DNA of 64,000 nucleotides from Wuchereria bancrofti (taxonomy: Eukaryota; Nematoda; Chromadorea; Rhabditida; Onchocercidae), in NCBI GenBank assembly GCA_005281725.1, contig SSBO01000012.1:10879254-10943253 (forward strand). Reading direction: 5' to 3'. The notes beneath the pieces are model-generated. The model ran no database searches and was not told the DNA's origin. It saw only the letters and a list, made by a program, of their open reading frames with translations. A program made the translations under genes and the position numbers. Numbering within the stretch: the stretch's first letter is position 1; every line of letters starts with the position of its first letter. This document shows, piece by piece, positions 61,679-64,000 of this stretch.

Positions 61679-64000
61679 ACTATTCCAGGAAATATCCAAA
61701 GTGTCAGTTGTTTCAGAAACAAACTACTAGGAAGTACGTTACCACAGATCGTTAGGATGAATAGATTGATATGAAAATAAATTATAGCTAGTATAGGTGA
61801 TAATAACATGTCTAAACTTCTGATGCAACAGCATGAATATCGAACTTGCTAGGTATGCAGGATGCGAGTTTGAAATATGTGAACAGAAAACCAATGAAAA
61901 TGAAAGGAAGTATGCAAATATTTGAAATGACTACGGTATCCAGAATGAACTATAAAATAATAATATACTGGTCGGAATGTTTATTCTAGGCAGGATTAAC
62001 CGTTCAACTGATCCGTTATAAACTTAAATCGGTTCAAAGTAGAAGCTTAAGCTGCTTTTGCTGTGGCTGCCATTGCAACTAATTTAATTGCCAACGGTAG
62101 AAAAGTGTAGGAGAAACCATTACACATATGCTTCAAAATTTTGGAACAAACACACAACTGTTATCAGTGCTTCCTCCTCTTTATACCTTGTAAATGTATG
62201 AAGAATTTACTCTTATTCTCTTGCCTAAAATTTTGAACCGATAATAGTGAACACCAAATGGATTATTATCATAGCAAGAATTCATTGGAGAATTTTGCTG
62301 AAATTGATGCTTTATCCTGTTACCATCATCATCAATGCCAATGCCATTGGCACAGTTCTAAATTACCTTTCAAAATGAAAAAAAAAAGATGGAAGATGAA
62401 AAAGGAGATGACAATTTCCTGATTGGATAATATACTTCGTAATGTATTGGGGTCAAAGATTAATCTGATGCTATTAATTTGATAACCAGAAAGTCCTAAA
62501 TGTTTTTTTGATGATTTAGCTGATTAATTACGATGATGAATTTGTTCATTACAGTGATAAAAAGACCATAATAGATGGCTAATGATATGAAATATTTACC
62601 AGTGCATCACTTCGAATTGTTGCAGTAATATTATTACTCTGTTACTCGATGTTATTAATGATCATCTGATAATTTCAATTTTTTTTTAGAAAAGAAAAAG
62701 AAGTATTTCAAAATTGGAAATGTAAGCTTTCAACCTAATTAATTTCCGCTAAGGCATTACATTAATTGCTAATAGCACCTGATAATATCAGATGTTAACA
62801 TCACCGTAAAGAGCATAACAACATCGATAATAAGATAACCTTCCAGCAATCTTATAAAATTAAATAATTTATGTTAATATCATTAGTAACAATAAATTAT
62901 CCTTTTTCAAACAGAAGGGAATTAAATGAGAAGGTATGCTAAAATATTATTGTATTTTATAATTTTTAACTGTAAAATGTAAAATTATTTAATGTACGAC
63001 TACTTGCTAAACAATTAATAGTTGGAATTTTAGATCTGAATTTGAAATGCTAAGTTGGAAATACATCCCTTTCATCCGCAAATAATTAACATTGATTCAG
63101 GACGAGAAATTGCTGTAAGCAAGAAAGATTTGCTAATATGACATACGTACATGCATACACACACACACATACACATATATATATATATATATACATTCCA
63201 CAACAGCAACTGTTCCACAAATGAACATTCCTTAGCTTTACAATTTGAGCTTTCGAGAAATTTTTAAAACGGAATTCCTCATCGACAATCTACCATTCAT
63301 ATAATAAGTGCTACATATCCAAAAGTTTTCTAATAATTGTATTAGTAGAATGGTAATACAATAATGAACAAAATGATAGACAAAATCATAGATTTTCCTG
63401 AGACATTGAATTTAATAATTTAGTTTTTGATACGCAAAGATAACGATAATTATATTATTAGCACAATTACAATATCCACTAAAATTTATATTAACTAATG
63501 ACTGATGGCATACGTATACAGAATGAAATTTGGACGAATTATCAGGCGATAAAATCCAAAAATAGAAAACCTGATAATAGTATCACTTCTTGCTCTTTTA
63601 TTTGTTGCAAAATGTTGATGGCACCATTTCCCCATAGAATATTGCTTTCCTTCCAATATCTCCTTTTTTCTACTCATATAAAATTTGAGGACAAATAAAA
63701 ATAAAAAGGTTCCGTAAAATTGTTAATTTTTACAAATTGATATTCTCGTTACCCACCGTAATTAACAATTACATTGCTCGTTCACATGAGAAAGAAAAGA
63801 TGGTAGTCATTATTATCAATTATTATTTTAAATGTTTTTTATTCTCTCGTACACTATCGAACAATTCTATATTTAATTATACATTCTTGAATGAGGAAAG
63901 AACCTACCTAATAAACAATAATATATGCCTATAGAGCACAAGGTAGTCATTTGTTTTCAATAAACTCGAAATTTAAGATTTGAAAATTTAAATTGATTTT
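61679..64000. other. upstream region of liprin-beta, no gene seen
   Basis: AT-rich DNA with short ORFs only, and an (AC)n/(AT)n run at about 63156-63194. It probably includes the promoter or further 5' UTR exons. I see no distinct TTTCAG acceptor directly before the ATG at 61678. Confidence 0.5.
63156..63194. repeat. (CA)n-(AT)n compound microsatellite
   Basis: ACACACACAC followed by ATATATAT in non-coding sequence. Confidence 0.9.

Overview
The window looks like AT-rich nuclear DNA from a nematode, most likely a filarial/spirurid (clade III) worm. The genes carry many small GT-AG introns with TTTCAG-like acceptors. Their proteins resemble animal families as worms have them. The repeats are BEL/Pao-type LTR retrotransposons plus long microsatellites. 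I see no bacterial or Wolbachia-like genes, rRNA, recognisable tRNA or CRISPR. The species call is inference.

Three multi-exon genes, all on the minus strand, carry nearly all the convincing coding sequence. (1) 9422-12271 is the 5' part of a T-type calcium channel alpha-1 gene (cca-1 type): seven exons covering the N-terminus and domain I S1-S5. The rest of the channel is not visible. (2) 30119-38855 is an eight-exon, kinase-less FGF-receptor-like protein (FGFRL1 family) with three Ig domains, one membrane segment and a short tail. (3) 50879-61678 is a 21-exon liprin-beta (hlb-1 type) with an N-terminal coiled coil and three C-terminal SAM domains. I traced every exon boundary by eye. The reading phases join without a break to 652 aa for the FGFRL1-like protein and 932 aa for the liprin-beta, which strongly supports both models.

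The left 9 kb lies downstream of the visible calcium-channel exons and is rearranged. A gap of Ns (1-344) is followed by the 5' end of a minus-strand BEL/Pao element (gag remnant, primer site, LTR 898-1315). Next come an unidentified two-exon ORF (1944-2510), an intron-containing pseudogene of the polyadenylation factor CPSF30 (about 3612-4795), and a further coding-like patch (5300-5497). Plus-strand BEL/Pao remnants follow (6080-9098): two degenerate pol C-termini, an env-like remnant and two LTRs. All of this would sit in an intron of the channel gene if that gene continues to the left.

The long stretches 12349-30118 and 38888-50878 contain no gene I can support. They hold simple repeats, polypurine blocks, a 92-nt foldback, and at 42654-43425 a microsatellite complex with two single-N joins and an exact 156-bp duplicated flank that looks like an unmerged assembly overlap.

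The calcium channel, the adhesion/FGF-like receptor and liprin-beta plausibly all act in excitable cells and at synapses or muscle. Nothing here shows co-regulation. They are separated by 11-18 kb and are not an operon.
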